Assembly (NCBI GenBank): GCA_046290215.1
Contig: JBKAGC010000176.1
Coordinates: 1 to 7,762, forward strand
Source: JAHRVQ01 sp046290215
Lineage (GTDB): Bacteria > Pseudomonadota > Gammaproteobacteria > Pseudomonadales > Azotimanducaceae
Direction: 5' to 3'
DNA length: 7,762 nucleotides
Shown here: positions 6,145 through 7,762 of the stretch, piece after piece
How the letters are laid out: each line of letters opens with the position of its first letter
Numbering within the stretch: the stretch's first letter is position 1
The notes under the pieces: generated by a model
Database searches by the model: none
Seen by the model: only the letters and a program-made list of their open reading frames with translations
What the model was told of the DNA's origin: nothing
Made by a program: the position numbers and the translations under genes

Positions 6145-6270
6145 TCGTCGCGTCTCGCGAAGAACCCCAGCGAGCAATTACCAGGGGTGATAAACTAAAG
6201 TCCTCGGCGAGCGGCTAATATCCGCTGGTCACAGCGTAATCTTGCAGTCACTAACCCTGTCTATATCTCT

Positions 6271-7762
6271 ATGAAATTCAATCCTCTATCGCCCCGCTGG
6301 CAGCACGCTGACCCTGCCGTTCGCCTGGAAAGCATCGAATCTGGCAAACTAACCGAGGAAGTTCTCCAGGAACTGGCCAGCAAAGACGCCGATGCTAATG
6401 TCCAGCAGGCCGCCTTCAGGCGCGTCACCGATCTGGATTTTCTCGGGCAGGCTGCCGCCAACCACGCCGCTGCAAGCCAAAGATGGGCTGAGCTGGTGGG
6501 CGAGGATCTGCAAAACCTTGGTTTGATTGAGGGCCAAACTGAAACACTACTGGCAGCCGTGGCGCAGTTTGCGGGGAAAGAAGAGTTTCGCCTTAAAGCC
6601 GTGGAAAGTTTGCCAGAATCCGTCCTATGCGAACTGCTCTATGCTGACAATCTCAGCCGGGTTCACCAACATTGTGCCAGTGCTATTCAAAGCGAAAAGT
6701 ACCTGCAGGATTTGCAAAAGCATTTTGCCCAGAAAGATAAAAACGTCTCGAGAATCTTGAAGAGTAAACTACAAGCCATCAAACACGAGCGCGATGTGGC
6801 TGCTGCGGCATTAGCGGAACGTCAAGCGCTGCTAGCCCGTGTCGAAACACTGCACGGCAGCGAACCTGGTACAGACTATGGCCGGCGCATAGACGCGTTG
6901 AAAATAGAAACTGCCCAACTGGCCGATCAATCGGCCAGTGAAGTGCTAAAAATCAAACAACTGCTTGGTGAATGCGCGCAAATATATGCAGATCTACCAA
7001 AGCCAGCAGAAATACTTGCCGAGAAAATGACCGCCCTCACCACAAGGATTGTTGCACTACGGCAAGCTTGCCTGGCGGATGCCGAATTCCCGGACCTGGA
7101 CACCGAACTTGCAGCACTACAACGAGATTGGCCGCAGGATGCAGAAGCTGGCAGCCAGGCTGCATTGCTCGGTGACCTGCAATCCCTGGCAACGAGTCGG
7201 GCAGCGTGGCAAAAACTAATAGGTCAGGGCAAAAGTCTTGGTCTGGATAAGTATCAGCAGCAGCTCGGCGAACTCACCTGGCCAGAAGCTTTTCCGAAAC
7301 CGGAAAGTTTCACCGAAAAAACCCAGGCAATACTTGTAGAGCTGCAAGCCGCTGCTGCTGAAACCGCAGAAACCGAGCAGCACCGTCAGGAAATTGATGA
7401 CCAGCTCAATAAGTTTGAACTAGAACTTGGCGAGGGTCATATCAAGGCCGCTAACCGGGCCAATGCCCGGGTCAGCAAATTGTTACAGGCAGGCCACGCC
7501 AGCGCCGAGCAATCTGCAAGGGCAAACCTTTTACAAAACAAATTGCAGGACCTTAAAGACTGGCAGGGCTTTGCTACCCAACCGAAACGCGACGACCTTT
7601 GTAGCAAAATGGAACTGCTAGCAAATGATGAAAGCATCAGCCTACCCGAGAAAGCCAAGGCTATTAAAGAACTCCAGGAGGAATGGAGAAAACTAGGTGC
7701 TTCCGATAGCCGGCCGGCGCAAAAATCCTGGAGTCGCTTTAAAACCCTGGGCGATCAAGCCT
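6271..7762 (+). CDS. DUF349 domain protein, 3' truncated by the window edge
   Basis: The frame is open from ATG 6271 to the last base, 497 complete codons with no stop. The N-terminus (MKFNPLSPRWQHADPAVRLESI) is typical of gammaproteobacterial DUF349 proteins, which supports this start even though no Shine-Dalgarno sequence is visible. Residues about 12-140 look like degenerate HEAT-type helical repeats (DPAVRLESI at 14-22, VQQAAFRRVTDLDFL at 44-58, FRLKAVESLPE at 106-116). Residues about 145-400 are rich in Glu, Gln, Ala and Leu and probably form long helices or coiled coils. From about 425 a DUF349 unit begins, with the hallmark aromatics in DLKDWQGFA (W431), LQEEWRKLG (W472) and SWSRFK (W487). 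More DUF349 copies are expected beyond the edge, since relatives are much longer. No signal peptide or membrane segment is seen. Function of the family is unknown; a scaffold or nucleic-acid-related role would be a guess. Confidence 0.85.
   Translation, partial: MKFNPLSPRWQHADPAVRLESIESGKLTEEVLQELASKDADANVQQAAFRRVTDLDFLGQAAANHAAASQRWAELVGEDLQNLGLIEGQTETLLAAVAQFAGKEEFRLKAVESLPESVLCELLYADNLSRVHQHCASAIQSEKYLQDLQKHFAQKDKNVSRILKSKLQAIKHERDVAAAALAERQALLARVETLHGSEPGTDYGRRIDALKIETAQLADQSASEVLKIKQLLGECAQIYADLPKPAEILAEKMTALTTRIVALRQACLADAEFPDLDTELAALQRDWPQDAEAGSQAALLGDLQSLATSRAAWQKLIGQGKSLGLDKYQQQLGELTWPEAFPKPESFTEKTQAILVELQAAAAETAETEQHRQEIDDQLNKFELELGEGHIKAANRANARVSKLLQAGHASAEQSARANLLQNKLQDLKDWQGFATQPKRDDLCSKMELLANDESISLPEKAKAIKELQEEWRKLGASDSRPAQKSWSRFKTLGDQA

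Noticed and set aside
5881..6177. 98-codon - strand frame opposite the CDGSH gene
   Set aside because: The + strand frame has two perfect iron-sulfur motifs; the opposite frame has none.
6145..6270. Terminator after the CDGSH gene
   Set aside because: Only 5-bp stems (such as AGCGG/CCGCT) are present and none is followed by a T-tract.
6261..6537. Short - strand frames opposite the start of the DUF349 gene
   Set aside because: They are antisense to a 497-codon open frame with family-typical sequence.
7427..7658. Short + and - frames inside the DUF349 gene
   Set aside because: They are out of phase with the long open frame, which carries the conserved Trp pattern of DUF349 over the same bases.
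1..7762. A new defence, mobile or secondary-metabolite system
   Set aside because: All complete genes fit known housekeeping or catabolic families, and no integrase, transposase, nuclease, toxin pair, direct-repeat array or synthase module is seen.

Overview
This 7.76 kb window looks like the chromosome of a free-living, probably marine, gammaproteobacterium. The protein styles fit that group: a FadA-like thiolase, a small-subunit-type acyl-CoA dehydrogenase, a tandem CDGSH protein and a DUF349 protein whose N-terminus is typical of gammaproteobacteria. The clean Shine-Dalgarno sites and moderate base composition also fit. Placement nearer than class, for example among Cellvibrionales-like lineages, is inference. 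I found no rRNA, tRNA, CRISPR array, transposase, integrase or phage gene. I also found no clear case for a new defence or mobile system.

Layout, left to right: (1) the 3' part of a family 20 glycoside hydrolase on +, cut by the left edge. (2) A 134-bp gap holding a perfect 14-bp palindrome and a candidate promoter, then a complete thiolase on + with all four active-site elements. (3) A strong, probably bidirectional, terminator between convergent genes. (4) A secreted aspartic protease on -, with two complete retropepsin-like DTGAS lobes in one chain and an extremely A-rich leader. (5) A probable two-gene operon on -, acyl-CoA dehydrogenase then alpha/beta hydrolase, separated by 36 bp and closed by a hairpin terminator at 3664-3687. 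(6) A 185-bp divergent intergenic region with a triplicated 14-bp unit directly against the dehydrogenase start, a GC-rich inverted repeat and a possible promoter for the next gene. (7) A 79-residue tandem CDGSH iron-sulfur protein on +. (8) A large DUF349 protein on + that starts at 6271 and runs off the right edge. Because it has no stop codon inside the window, a closed-ORF scan misses it.

How the genes may work together: the thiolase, acyl-CoA dehydrogenase and alpha/beta hydrolase suggest acyl-CoA breakdown, either beta-oxidation or catabolism of an unusual acyl or ring substrate. They are not one transcription unit. The dehydrogenase has Gly-Asn-Ala-Asp where classical enzymes carry the catalytic Glu near the C-terminus, and no large partner subunit is present here. 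The GH20, protease, CDGSH and DUF349 genes have no evident pathway link to these or to each other. The points most worth a second look are the two-lobed protease, the triplicated ribosome-site-like unit before the dehydrogenase, the odd dehydrogenase active site, and the poly-A leader.
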